A stretch of DNA of 64,000 nucleotides, from NCBI RefSeq assembly GCF_002443255.2, contig NW_019211458.1, forward strand, positions 38,416,614 through 38,480,613. Reading direction: 5' to 3'. The DNA is from Varroa destructor. Its lineage: Eukaryota; Arthropoda; Arachnida; Mesostigmata; Varroidae. Of this stretch, positions 42,350-55,079 are shown piece after piece (the first letter of the stretch is position 1; each line of letters starts with the position of its first letter). The notes under the pieces were generated by a model. That model saw only the letters and a list, made by a program, of their open reading frames with translations. It was not told the DNA's origin and made no database searches. The position numbers and the translations under genes are program-made.

Positions 42350-44690
42350 TCTTATTCTTGATAAACCAGCTGAGTTTCCTGAAACGACGATGTGCGAAAA
42401 CTCTACGTTGCACAAAGCAATTCAGATTCGGGACATGAGGCGGCGAGAGCAGAAACACCCAATGGATGTTCGAACAGCGGTAGATGAACGATTTGAAAAC
42501 GGCAATGGATAGAATAAGGTATTGCCGAATCGGTTGTACTCATATTGATTTGCTTTTTATTCAAGTACGTTTTGTGGCAGAGATGTTGTGATGATGATTC
42601 TGCGGGATTTTCACATTCCGTTTGAGTCGCACAATTTTATCCGTTCAAGTAAGGGTGTCTAGATTGTTGTAAAATGTTTGTAAATGATAACGTATTCGAG
42701 TCACCGGTAGTTACAACAGCTGTATTTAAAAAGGCAATCTTGGTCAACTTGACCGAAAGGTGTTAACACTACACGAATTATATACATATATATACATATA
42801 TATGTATATAATTCGTGTAGTATTTTCAGTTCGTTATTTGTTATAAGTTGATTAGCGAACATATCTAATTACGGTAGTACAAAAGCAAGGCGTATAGATG
42901 CGTATTTTTGCGTAGAGAATTGCTTGTTATGCATTTTAATAAAGTTTGTGAATCCTAAAATGGCTGGTTTTCATTTCACCTACATAAGCCTGTCCACAAA
43001 GAAGGTAGAGAACTCTAGCGGAATCGATACTCGATATGATGGTAGGCAAACGAGGTAAGTAATTGTTGGAAGGACGAACTAGCCAAGGGGTGGTCCGGAT
43101 ATTGCGCTGTACTTGGGCCCACTTATATGTTCCAGGGAAATCAGGACAAATATCTTTTACTGTTTTGTCTTTCCAGATCGTTCGTGAGCTTCATAAAGTG
43201 ACATATTAAAATTACATTTAGTTCACGGTTGGAATCAAAAGGTGTCTCGTTCTAATCCAGTTAAGCGCATGCGAATTGATACAATCTTGTTCTTGAAAAT
43301 TTATTAGTAAATATATATATGTAGATGAAGATTAACTGACAAGAAATTAAGCGTGCTGTGAATCTGGAACGCATAAAATAATAGTTTGAATTTTTAGCCA
43401 CAGACTGCTAAGATAAAGCTGAGCACAAATAGCGATGTTTTTCACCATACATTGAATGCTTTTTCTGTTTTATTTGGTAACCCTAGTAATTCTGCTTTGC
43501 GATCGTCTTTACGATAAAGTTCCGTAACATATCCTATAAACCTTTCGACCTGTACAGAGTGCAGGGAAATAGTTCTATACAAATTTTGTGTTTTGTCCAA
43601 ATCAAAAACATTTCGAACTGACGGCGGCTTGCCTTTGCTCCGGCTTTAGATATACAGATATTAGCAATATCGAAATAATCTATAACAGCTGAAATATATA
43701 CATAGCTGCAAATACTAAGAAAAAACGTTGGGGTGTTTCATTATACTGGCAGTATCTATATTAGCGATTGTACTGTTTTCACTACGCAACCACTGAGCAA
43801 ATTTTCAATGCCAGAAGGTGGGCATATTGGATTTAGCGAAACAGTTAGATAGGGCTAAATTGTTCCAGGGCACCTTAGGCCTTAGTGCTTGTTTTATATG
43901 GGTCACTTCACAGACTTGCCCATAAAGAGTACCATCTGAAATTTTTCCGAACGTCACCAATTTTGAATCGTGGAGAGTTTTTCAATAGCATGTAACAGAA
44001 ATATTGTAGGAATTGGCTTGAAATCTATGAGCTACAGGTTACTTTCGCATATAAGAAAATTGTATAATTGAATCTTACCATAAGGTTATTTTTTTTTATT
44101 GTTTTAGTATAATAATAAAAAATAATATTACTAATATTATTTTAAACATTTGACAGTAATTCGTGCGATATGTTGACAAAGCCGGCTACGACTGGACAGT
44201 GGGTATCAATACAACCTTTTAATAGAACATTTCTTATCACTAGGTGCGACAAATACGAAACAAAAACGTTTTTCATTTACCAACTAGTTTCAGAAAAGCG
44301 ATTTAAATTTTCTCTGTAGGTTGTTGAGATCCCCTACTCCTGTCGGCTTTGTGACTGAAATAAGATTTTTCGCAGTAGTAAAACAGCTAGCGCGTATTTA
44401 ACATCATATGAAGAAAAATCATTTTATAGTATAATAAGTACTACCATAAATTACAATTCGAAGGTACTTTGCTTCCAACCACTACAAATCCAAGAAATAT
44501 TCATAAGTGAACTTAAGCGTTCGCAGTTCATTCATAGTAATGAGACAGATGAGTGCTTTGAAAAACTATTCGACTGATCTATTTCTTTTACTTAATTGTA
44601 TGTTTTGTGTAAAGCGGTTCTCACTTAAGTGTTTATTCAAAAATACCCGGCACACTGGCTTTCATTTGGCTGCTAGCCGATCCGCTTGTT
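42350..44690. other. Intergenic region after the pseudogene
   Basis: No coding frame was recognised. It contains the 42768-42821 palindrome and AT-rich simple sequence around 44100-44150. AATAAA at about 42939 could be a leftover poly(A) signal of the pseudogene, but it is 600 bases away. Confidence 0.5.
42768..42821. repeat. Perfect 54-bp palindrome with 26-bp arms
   Basis: The left arm begins actacacgaattatataca. The right arm is its exact reverse complement, separated by two bases (AC) within a TATACATATA run. Perfect arms in a neutral AT-rich setting suggest a recent event or a foldback tip. The 2-base loop is too small for a normal precursor-microRNA hairpin. Confidence 0.9.
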
Positions 44691-44699
44691 GACGTCGTC

Positions 44700-45629
44700 T
44701 GCTCAGCAGGCAGGTCAATGCATTTGTGGAATGATCTTGAGCGATAGATCACAGCTACGTTGTCGCAGACATCCAGGCGGAAAGCTAACGCTGTGGGCAA
44801 CGACTCACTCGTCCGGTGCTGTTCGTTCGCTAAGCGGGTAGTAGCGTGAACAGCGGAGTTTGTATCAAGCTGGTCGTCGGTACGTTATCATCATTATCAG
44901 CAAGCGGATTTCGCAAACTGGATGCGATTTTAGCATAAAACGAAAGTTCAGCCGATGCAGTCTGCTAGGCAGCGATTACAGCTGTAGCGTGGTGCGCATT
45001 CGAATGGTAGTATGAGTAGTACTTCAGTGGATATAATGGACGTGCGATGTTTGTTAGTGTGATGCTGCTCCATCGGTCCGTCGGTCCATACGAACTCGGT
45101 GCGTGCTTGGCTTTTTGTTGTCGTTGTCGTTGTTGTGCGTGCGCCGCCACGGCCGCCGACGTCGTCGTCTTGGTCAGACGGCATCAACGTTCCCCGTTGG
45201 CGCCGTGTTGTAACTATAAGTGAGCGAGCGAGTGAGTGTATGGTTCTGAGTGTGAATGCGACCGTTGAAGGGAGGAGAGTCGAGTTAGTCGAGTTGGAGT
45301 CGCACACACGGACGACGAACAAGATTGTGTGGGATACACAGTCACTTACTCACACGATCGTTCACAGGCCCATCTAGAACACCTAAACAGCCGACGGACC
45401 AGCCAGCCAGTCAGCCTGCCTTCCTGTTTATCAGCCAGCCCCCAAAACTGCCACTGCCTGAACGTCTGCCAGGGCAGCAACCACCACAATCACCTTCCGA
45501 GTCTGAAGTTTCTTCGCCTGCTCCCGGAGGAGGTGCTGGGGTTGTGCTGTTCGTTAGGTTTCCACTGAATGCTCTCTGTAGCGAAGACGGAGTCGTAGCG
45601 CCCGTAGCCATCTGCCTCGCGGCCGATTG
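44700..45629 (+). other. GC-rich block, possible 5' exon
   Basis: This block is clearly richer in GC and CpG than its surroundings. It ends at a strong plus-strand donor, GATTG|GTGAGT (45630). Frames are open on both strands, but their products are low-complexity (Thr, Pro or Gln runs) and unlike any protein I know. A long non-coding first exon and promoter of a plus-strand gene is the best reading. No downstream partner exon could be assigned. Confidence 0.35.
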
Positions 45630-45635
45630 GTGAGT

Positions 45636-47830
45636 CTTATCAAACTAGCTCTAGTGAGAGATAGCGAAGCTTGCGTTCGAATTAGTGATTATGTAAAGGG
45701 ATCGAAGGACTGCGTGACACAGCATAATGGTTAAAGAAAAAACCGATCTACTGGTAGGTTAAGAAGTCCAAGTATGGTTTACTTACCTCCCTTTGAATCT
45801 GAATTGGGTGTATGAAGATGGCTGTACAATTGAGTGCATATTTAGTGAAAGTCTACCTGTGAACGTGTAAATATACATAATTGTATAAAGTTTCGATATG
45901 AATTTAGCCGCTTACTTTTAACGTTCAATCCGCGAGCGACGGGTATACGGAGAAGTGAGATCTTGTTTCGTTCACTTGTGGCAAGCAGGGTCTTTCTGCT
46001 GTCGATTGTACTGATAATGAACCGCGTGTATCTGCGTATTATGGATGTGAACAATGACATTGTGTCTAGTCGAACGTAACAGCCAGGGTAGTATGGACTC
46101 GTTATAGAGTTGTCGCACGTAAGCTTGCATTTGTATAGAATTTTGAAGTTAGATTGTTTGCTTGTTAGTAGATCGCTTAAAGAGGAGGCTGCTGCAAATT
46201 ATATCGATATCTTTCATTTGTTATTTGATAACAAACAAAAGCTGTTTTTTTTTTTAGCCTGTCATATTTTCCGGTGTTATACTAGTGCGTGCTTTTTTTG
46301 CTAACCATTTTTGACCTCATTTGCATTGATTCTTGGGACTACAATAATTCTAGTTACCTTCAGCGACTTTCATGTACTTCGCTATCCCATGCCTGTTAAT
46401 AACGATCGTCACAGACGGTACAGAGCGATGACAGGAGGACAGTCGATGCACGTTAGGCATGGCACGGTAAGCCTTGCGGAGTTACTCCAGGTGTGGGATA
46501 GACACACACAGAACAATCACTGCAGTATGTACCCGCTGCCTGTCTCCTTTAAAAGCCAAGCGCAATGCATGCGGGTCACTTCATTTAAGGCCTAATTGGC
46601 GGAAATAATGCAGTTGTTTGATCAGCACGGTTATGCGTTAGCCATTTGTTACTACGTAGCGATATATAGGAAATAAGAATTACGTGAGCGGTACACTACA
46701 ACTGTCTGGTGATTCGCATGGGCGCTTATGATTGTTAACACGGATTTGCTTAATGTGCATTACTTCCTTGCATTATTTAGGCAGCTTCTGCACGAGAGGT
46801 ATATAAAATTGAGTGGCCGTTAAGCATCAACAAAGTAACCTGATGGGGCTTACAGAATACGAATGGAAAGGCCGACGAAACTCAGCGACCTAGCTGCACA
46901 AATGAAGAGTTTGTTCTATATTTTCTGCCATATAATGGTTTAATAATATTGAGTGATTTACCTTTAATTCTTTTATATAAAAAATTGAGCGTTCTGGACT
47001 TCACTGGTTTATCTAATAAATGAACAAGGTTGGTTTTGCACGATTTTGCACAGAACTCGGAAGTTAGCTTCCCGATACTTGTCAAGTATTTTCTGTAGTT
47101 GTTTTGTGGCAATAACCGAAATCGATCGTTTATTTGTCTAAAAAAATCGATGGCGAACCATAGTTTTCTGTATAAAACCAAATGGCCGAATGTGGCTTTT
47201 TATAGGTGAGCATTCTCACGTACTTCTCACAATTGCAAGAGTAGCTGCTTGTTACTCTTGCCACTGTGGATATAAAGCTTCCCTGGCGCAGTTTAACAGA
47301 AAATCTAATATCTTAATAATAATACCTTAATAATCTGGGTAATATCTACCCTGAGTGAAATGCATCGATTGAAGAGTAGGGTAATCTCAGACAACCCTTG
47401 CTCTTGTTGGGCCGAATCGCAATTGTCACGCGTCATATAAGCAACTAAGCGCACAAATTACGCGCGATTTAATTGCAAACCTATTGCTTGCCCTTGTGCT
47501 TGCCGCTGTTGTTTAAATCACTTTATTGCTTCGGTTATATAAGAAGTGACGTTGGCACCTACATTTATATTTAGCTAACTTCAAAATTACGCCAACAAAA
47601 AACAACAGAATTCGAACGAATAAATCCTCCCGAAAAAAAAAATTCCGTATGTTTAAGGTTTTATAAAATCAATAAGGCAGGCTTCCTTGACTTTTTTCAT
47701 GTCAATTATTCACTGTTTTTGGCTACATTTTCGCATATACTTGATGCTGCTGCTAAAATAATGGCTCGGATGTTTCCAAGTCTGTATCGCGTCCAAACTG
47801 AGGATCCGAATTACTTATGAGCAGGATTAC
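45636..47830. other. No gene recognised
   Basis: Sequence between the GC-rich block and the transposase relic. Short open frames such as 46311-46595 (+) and 46882-47181 (-) lack homology I can recognise and lack start or splice support. It may be intronic to a gene starting at 45 kb. Confidence 0.45.
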
Positions 47831-47843
47831 ATACCATGAAACC

Positions 47844-48180
47844 CGCTGTCTGGTCCGGCATATGGGTTGGAGCCCAGACGAAACCAAACTCTCTTCGCTA
47901 CCAAGAGATAATTTTAGGCTTTCTTGTACCCCAAATCGTTGAAACGAGTTTGAAAGGCATATGGTTTCAGCAGGATGCTCTGCCCCAATAATGTACATTA
48001 TTAAATGATTATTTCGGCGAGCAGCTGCTGTCTAGGAAGCGCGACGCCGAATGGCTTCCCAGATCATGTGAGATAACTTCGCTCGGCGTCTTATGCATGG
48101 GGACACTTAAAAAACAAGGTGTATTAGGACTATCCACAAGCGGTCAACATATTCGAAAAAACATCTGCATAACGACTTCG
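47844..48180 (+). mobile_element. Mariner/Tc1-like DDE transposase relic
   Basis: Fragments of a DDE_3-type transposase C-terminal half appear in order across shifted frames: AVWSGIWVG (47844), IWFQQDALP (47957, the usual FQQDGAPPH block with a catalytic Asp), then a continuous stretch FGEQLLSRKRDAEW-LPRSC (48013) followed by GTLKKQG and STSGQHIRKNI, corresponding to the family's W-PRS-DLTP, LWG-LK and later blocks. The next catalytic Asp region is eroded (EITSLG), and stops and frameshifts are present. No terminal inverted repeats were found. The element is dead. Confidence 0.75.
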
Positions 48181-51071
48181 ATGATGAAACCAAATCGAGC
48201 TATCAGATTGACAGGTAGTGACGTTACCGCTCCATTATTTCGGAGGTATTGAATGCATTAATTGCCCCATTTTTTACTTAAAGAGAAACGTGTACGACTT
48301 AATTCAGAAGTAAAGTTGAATTATGGCCACGTCGAAAGCTGAAAAATTATAACTGAACCTGGAAAATAGAATTTAATTATGCTGTCCACCATATGACCAG
48401 AATTAAATACAGGTTCTACTAATGCCTTTTTTTAATTGCAGATTTTCTATAAAAATGTGGTATTTTTTTCACGAACTATTAAGTGCTTCGAGCTGTACAT
48501 TCGGAATCGTCGTTAAAGTGCATCAGGCCAGTCTGCGTAAGCACTTAGTAGTGTGTTGGCAAACAAAAACGCAGTAAAAAATATGCTCTGAAGAGACGAC
48601 AGAGTAGGATTATTAAAGCTCGTCAATGAATACACAGACGAACGTAAAAATGTACGCGACGTGTTCTATGTGCATCGTGCTCGACAGAAAGTGCCCCATA
48701 TAGACGGTGCAGCAGGTGATGGCGGGTTTATTCGGACACCCGACACCAGTTTAGACATAATACAAGTTTTCGCAGAGAACTTAATCGCATGGCGAACACA
48801 ACCCTGCCAGTGTGTACCTTGTAGTCCAACCTGCGTGTGTTGATTTCTTCTGTTGCTCTTCTGACACGACTGCGATTGCCGGAGTCTCTCGATCAGGGTC
48901 CATTTGGAATTCTATCGCCGGTCCTATCGTCTAGCCCAGATGACGATTCCATAGTAAGTACTTGTTTGTGCTCTCGCTACCTTCACGCCGGTAAGTCAGT
49001 GCAAGGTTGGCTTTGGGTGATAGGGTGAACGCCAAGAGGTCGATTATTTGACTCTCTACGTTTCAGTGGGTCGTTGTTTTATGTTGTTCGAGCCGATTTC
49101 ACAGCTAGGTAAACATCACTCAGATATTCGACCCAAAGCCAGCACGGCTTGTCTGTTGTTTAGTGCCTGGCGTAGATTAACGAATAAGCCGTTGATTGCT
49201 ACTTATAATTGAACTGATTTAAGAAACAACAAAATTTTTGTGAGAAATCGTTTACCGTGTCCTCGGCTGCATGCAGCTAAAGTGCATTATGCTACATTCT
49301 TACGAGATGAACGCGCTCTAATACTCGTTTTGGGCGCCATTCGTAATAGTGTGTCTTGCTGTCGAAAGTTAAAATGTAAATATTTGGCCCAAATCGTGAA
49401 ATACTGGTCAGCTAATTTAAGGTTAATTGCTTTCAAATATCGGCACTTCCAACAGAAGTTACTGCTTCGACTCTTTCTAATGAATAAGTGATGCACAATT
49501 TCTGCAAATAAAAATTATTTACTTGTCGACGTTTCTGTTATAGCCTGAATGTTATGTCACGATTGACGAACTAGAACCTTAATGTTCGATTTTTTTTTTG
49601 TGTATTTAACTATGACAAAGTAGACAAAGAACAACAAGTCAGATCACTAGCTGCATATGGTTCACCCTTCTGTGCCTCTCCTCCGCTTTTTGGCCTACAG
49701 CCGATGATATATGTTTGACGACAAAGAAAACAAAGCTATCTCTGGCCAAGCCTAAGTTTCTTCACTCTTCATGATGTCTTCAACGCATAAACACGTTTTT
49801 CTTGGGCGTTGGCTTCGGACATGGCTTTTTCTTCATATGTGATGTTCAGAGCGACTGTTGGCCCGATGTTCAGTGCACCGGAGGTAACGCAGTGGTATCT
49901 GCCACCTGGCACCATTTATTGCAAACTGCAAAGTATTAAAAAAATCTTACTGAAACTGGCTTCGTACTGTTTGAATTCGTGTATATATTGAAATGTCACG
50001 TCATGCTCGAAACTGATACTAGTTAGAGGCTCAAACAGTCGTGACACAACAGCATGTCGAATGCAATAATGCTCGTAAATACTAATCCATGTCCCACTTA
50101 GCGTGATAGTGTCTAATGTCTTAACGTGGAAATTCGATGTAGTTCATGGCCTTAAACAACACTCATTGGATTAAATGAACAATATGCTTTATGACGAGAT
50201 CTTATGACGAATTTTTACACCAGCAGATTTTGAGACGAGTCAGCAGGAGTAGCCGTGTCATAGCTTGTCTTTGTGTTAGTTTACAATGCAGTGCAGTGTT
50301 GATTTTAACCATGGCCTAACACAAAGCCGTTATGCAGGGGCAGAGCTATAAAAGTAAACATTTTACCAGTTTTTTTAGTATTTCACATCATTTCTGATAT
50401 AGACAGGTCAGTGATCGGCAGGAGAATGATAACAACTACTTGTTTGTAGTATTGTTTTTGCTTTCATATACAGTAACCTTTTAAAAATCAAATTTTCCGG
50501 GCTATGATCGTGCGTTTTCCTTGTTTTTCAAAAAAAGTTGGCGTTGGCATATATATGCCATTAACGTAGCGTCAGTTAAGTCTAACTCTATGCATAAGTG
50601 CTTAGCTTGCCTAGCATCACAAGGACATTTAGGTAATTCCGCTTGTCCTCTTTATACGAGTGCTAGTTTCGACGCAATGGCGGCGCTAGTTATCCAGTAA
50701 ATCAACATTATGTATCAATATAAACTTCTAATTCATTAATCCATTCGATAAAAAAAATATGATGTACATACTAGTGGTTAATAATTCGTTGTGGTATATT
50801 GAGAATCTTATAAGGTTTTCAATATCGCGTAACGAAATTTTTTCATAACTTTTACAACGGGTTGAAGTTTAAGGGCCGTCTATAGCGTTCTTATGCTTAC
50901 ATCTTTGCTTACGCCATCTAAGGTCTACACACAAACGATTATTGCTTTCATACACATTACGCTTACGTCGAATTGCATTTAAGCTCTCGGAGTTTGATGT
51001 GAACGTTTGAATATCCTAAATAAGATGTGTTACGTAAGATCATGAAAAAAACGACCCGTACTAATTGTTTC

Positions 51072-51254
51072 TTATTCTGATGCTGCTGTAGTACTTATCA
51101 GTCTTTGTATTTGTTCCATGTTCATTCCCCCTCCAGTTTGTGGGTCAGGAAAGTTTTTGAGGGGTGACAAATTCATAGCTGGCAGATTAGCACTATCAGA
51201 AGCGTTATCGTCGCATGTCAAATATAGCCGTGCACGTTTTGCTCCTATAGCTTT
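51072..51254 (-). pseudogene. Unidentified coding-like C-terminal relic
   Basis: The minus-strand frame is open for about 60 codons and ends at a TAA (51074-51072). Its composition is that of a real protein tail: GAKRARLYLTCDDNASDS near the start and SPLKNFPDPQTGGGMNMEQ near the end. In-frame stops interrupt the sequence just upstream. Another minus-strand fragment with DISTQTDVLNSRIVDNLK lies at 51362-51598. I do not recognise the parent protein. Calling it a pseudogene is a guess based on the broken frame. Confidence 0.25.
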
Positions 51255-54200
51255 CCCTCAGTGAGGTTAGACGGTTTGCTTCCATTACGAGGACCCCATA
51301 TCATCAGACAAGCTTTTGCTTCCTGCAGAAGCGACCTCTACTAGTCGGTATCTGGCCTATTTCAGGACTCAGGATTTTCATGCCGTCTAAGATAATTTCT
51401 TTCGGCTACCAATGGCCACAAGATCACTTTGAGATTGTCCACGATGCGAGAATTAAGGACATCTGTTTGAGTGGAAATGTCTGAATAGAGGGGCTCGTTG
51501 AAGACTTTTTGCATGAATGTTGAATGCTCATAGAGAAAAAATCCGTCTAGGCTAAAGCAACCGCACCAGGGTCTTCCTCTCATCGATAGCTCGCTCACGA
51601 GTTATGGACAGCCCAAACCAGTGGCTGTCTGTGATCTATTACGATTGCTCCCATATGTTGTCGTTAATTTCATCGAATAACGGAAGCTGTTCAATAAACG
51701 GGGCTAGTTGGGATTATACCCTGTGTTCCCGCATCTCCTCTGCTTCTACTAATATTAATGCTATCGTTTATCATTGACGACAACGTAGGGCACATTTTCC
51801 ACAACAGAAAGGGTTAGTCAGAAAACCTCCTAGCCAACGGCATCTCTTACTACTGATCCAATAGAATTGACGCGCGAACGCTGTTTGTCGGGTGCTCGTC
51901 GTCTGACAACTGGCCTGCCTGCCTGCGCACGTTAAGGCAGAAATATGTATGAATGCTGATGTCTATCACTAGTCGGTTCAGTTTTTTAGTAATATGTGCG
52001 TGATTCGTGTCGTGCGGTGTATGGGAATAACCAACCAACCAGCTGACTGGTTGCCGTGTGCCTATGTCAGCAATGAGGGCAGCGGTAACGGAAATTCGAT
52101 AACAAGACGATTCTATTAGGCTAGGAGAATGGTATCGTTGATAAGGAAAAATTGGGGTCCCGTTTCGTTCCGTATCTATAATGAACCCTTGGCTATACAA
52201 CCTAAGCGAAGAGTTATATCTGAGATAGTGAGCTCTGTCCGAACAAATAAACCATGGGATTGTTCTGGTCGAAGCTATAGGCTGGAGCAGCAGGGAAACG
52301 AGTGGTTCTCCGTGGGCCAGAGGGTTAAAACAATAATTTATTCAGTGCTCGGAACCCCCCAAAACGATGCAAACTGTAGCGGATAGAAAACAACGTGCGC
52401 TGTCTCGTGAAACCTGAGCGTCGAACCAAAACAGTTAGTTTGGATTATCGTTTGCGACAGTGATATGCTGCATAAGGTATTATAAAAAAAACGATCAATG
52501 AGTTGCCTTATCCTTAAATTAATTTTTCAAAGGCACAGCTATTAAACATAAATCTTGGAAGTCCGATGTGGGGTCCCGATGACGGGCGAGTCAGATACAG
52601 TGCCTTCCATTTACTTAGCAACAAAATTGGTACCTACTATTCCCACTTCATGTTATTTAGAGAGACAAAATAAAATTAAAAAAAAAAATAAAAAATCTAT
52701 ATTTTAGTAATGTTGTATAATTTTAAGCTAGTACACATTCAGATCACTACAGATCAGGAACACTAGTTCGTAGTTGACTGGTTTCTGTTTCGTTATTAGC
52801 TTATTAAATAGCATCCATTAAGTCGTCCCTTACCTACAGCAACCTCCAAAGCAAACGCTCACTTTCAATATCGTTCGAATCCCAAATAAGTGAGGAAGGT
52901 GTCGGAAGCTCACTGCTTCAGCTGACTGCGTCGCGACCAGATCCGTCTATGTAAGTTGTGGAAGCATCACCATTATTCTATCTGTCTGTACTGTTCTTGT
53001 TGCATGATTGAAGTTGTTTGACGAAGAGAAGGATCTGACGGATAGGAGAGCTGTTATTTCTCCTAGCGACCAGTCAGGATCCGTCATTGCGGTTTGTGAT
53101 ACTTTTATCGGCGGCACCACACGCTGGCTCCTGTTGGCCCTGCCATGACGTCGGACAGATAGGACCAAAAGCCGATTCGTGTGACAGAGGAATGTTTTAG
53201 ACGATATAAAAAAGCGAAGGCAGCATCCTATTTATCCCCTATATTGCTGTTATTCCACAAAGTATACGGAGGCAACCTGAACACACCATCTAACTTGTCA
53301 GCTAAGAAAACTATTGATACGACGAGCGGCTGACGTTCAAAGGTATTTGCGGCTATTTTTCTATTGCCTTACTTGATCCATGATGCCGGAGTGTATCGAT
53401 CGAGATTCGAATTGGAAATTGAACGGCAGAGAACGTTGCAAGGTTCTGTTGAAATATGATCGTTAGATACGTAAGAAATCGGTGGTCGTGAGAGTAACTG
53501 ATTCTTGTCGTTGAAAGATGGCGGGCTCGACGTCCGAGCTGCATTTCGTAATACTTTACAGATTGGAAAAATGTGTAGTTTTGCAATATCGACGATAGAC
53601 AATTGAGGTTTTGCTACGATCAAACTGTTCAAGAGAATGTAGGCTTTCGTGTGGCGAAAGTGTGTTACTGTTGCCTTACGCGACTATGAGCAGTGGTGAG
53701 TTTAGTCGTACAGCGGGCATGCTACTACTTAAAAGTATGTCGGTTTCCTTCTTGCGATTTGTTCCTAGCTTTACCGCTTGCTCACATAACGCGTCTTATA
53801 TATTAAGTAGCACTATATCGGACGATAATGGGATTGAACGTAGATTCTAAACAGGTGAGATAAACGGCGGCGATTGCTCCTACGCCATTTGTGTATCGGT
53901 TGTTAAGCTTTTTCCTAGCTGTGCAGGATAGCTTTAATCACATATAGTAATTATTATTACATTAACGAATTGGAACCAAGGCTGAAGTATGTAATGTTGT
54001 TGCTTCGAAACAGCGAACCATTGTCCGGTTTCGAGCGTGCTGGACGTGCCAAAGACCATAACTCATTGAAGTAGATCTCTCAAACTGGTTACATGGCTAC
54101 TTAATTTAACACTCATTACCTAAGAGATATATGGGCCACCGCTTCAGAATAATAGGGCTGGATAATACAATGCCGGCCATTACAAGCTATTGGTTATAGG

Positions 54201-55054
54201 AAGAAATATTAGCTACGGTCAAGCTTGAAAACGGCATATATGGTGGATACGTGCTGATGTTGATCAGTTTTGCTTGCGAGCAGTCAGTTGACTCGTTATA
54301 GCTTATAACTTTATGCTCTTCAATTTAGCACTGCAAAAGCTCTTCTAGGGCAATCCAGGAAAAAGCAAAACTATCTGTATGCAGAGAAAGGCATTATATT
54401 GTCTCAGGTTACAGCACTGGGCGTTTCACATCATGGGTTGCATATTAGTTGAATTAACAATACCTTTCAACATCAGGCGTATGAAAGGTACAGAGAAGCG
54501 GATCATATAAATTCAGGTTCAAGATGTCCATTGTTGGCTTTCGGCTATGAAATGATTGTTACACACTGAGGACTTAGCTGCTTGCGTGTCTGTCTTCCCC
54601 CATCTCCGTATGATTTACTTAACCTCGGCTTACCTACTGCTCGTCTCCACGTACAAACGGACAATTTGTCCAACAAAAGGCCGCATTAGTGGATGCCTTC
54701 AATAGTGCATTGTATATGACGGCTATTTTTCATCATCGCAGCAGCGTTCGCAGCACCATAATTGGCGACAGAAGCTGCATCATGCGCTGCGTCACAGCAG
54801 ACTTCATCAACATCAACAACATTAGCGTGTATATCAATAGATGCAACAAGAGTGTTGTAGCCCAATAGTATTTTCCGGTAATATTTCTTTCACCCGCATT
54901 CTCTTCATGAACGACAACAACCTGCAAGCTTTATCTTTATCCTGCGGAACAGTACTACCGTCGACCAATAGCGTAAATCTAGACATATTCTGTGGAAATT
55001 ACATGCCTAGGTAGAGTAACAAGATTATAGATACATGGGGAAACACGCAAGAAC

Positions 55055-55079
55055 AGAGAGAGAGAGAGAGAGAGAGAGA
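55055..55079. repeat. (GA)n microsatellite
   Basis: About twelve consecutive AG units, uninterrupted, followed by GA-rich sequence to about 55110. Confidence 0.95.

Noticed and set aside
42768..42821. Palindrome as a microRNA precursor
   Set aside because: The loop is two bases and pairing is perfect throughout, unlike a processed precursor hairpin.
44948..45633. Overlapping open frames on both strands in the GC-rich block
   Set aside because: GC-rich sequence has few stop codons. The products are low-complexity runs without recognisable domains and have no conserved start.
52866..52882. tRNA-like TTCGAATCC
   Set aside because: No pairing T stem and no upstream cloverleaf; chance match.
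53353..53632. Two overlapping minus-strand frames
   Set aside because: Mutually overlapping frames with no homology, no start context and no splice sites.
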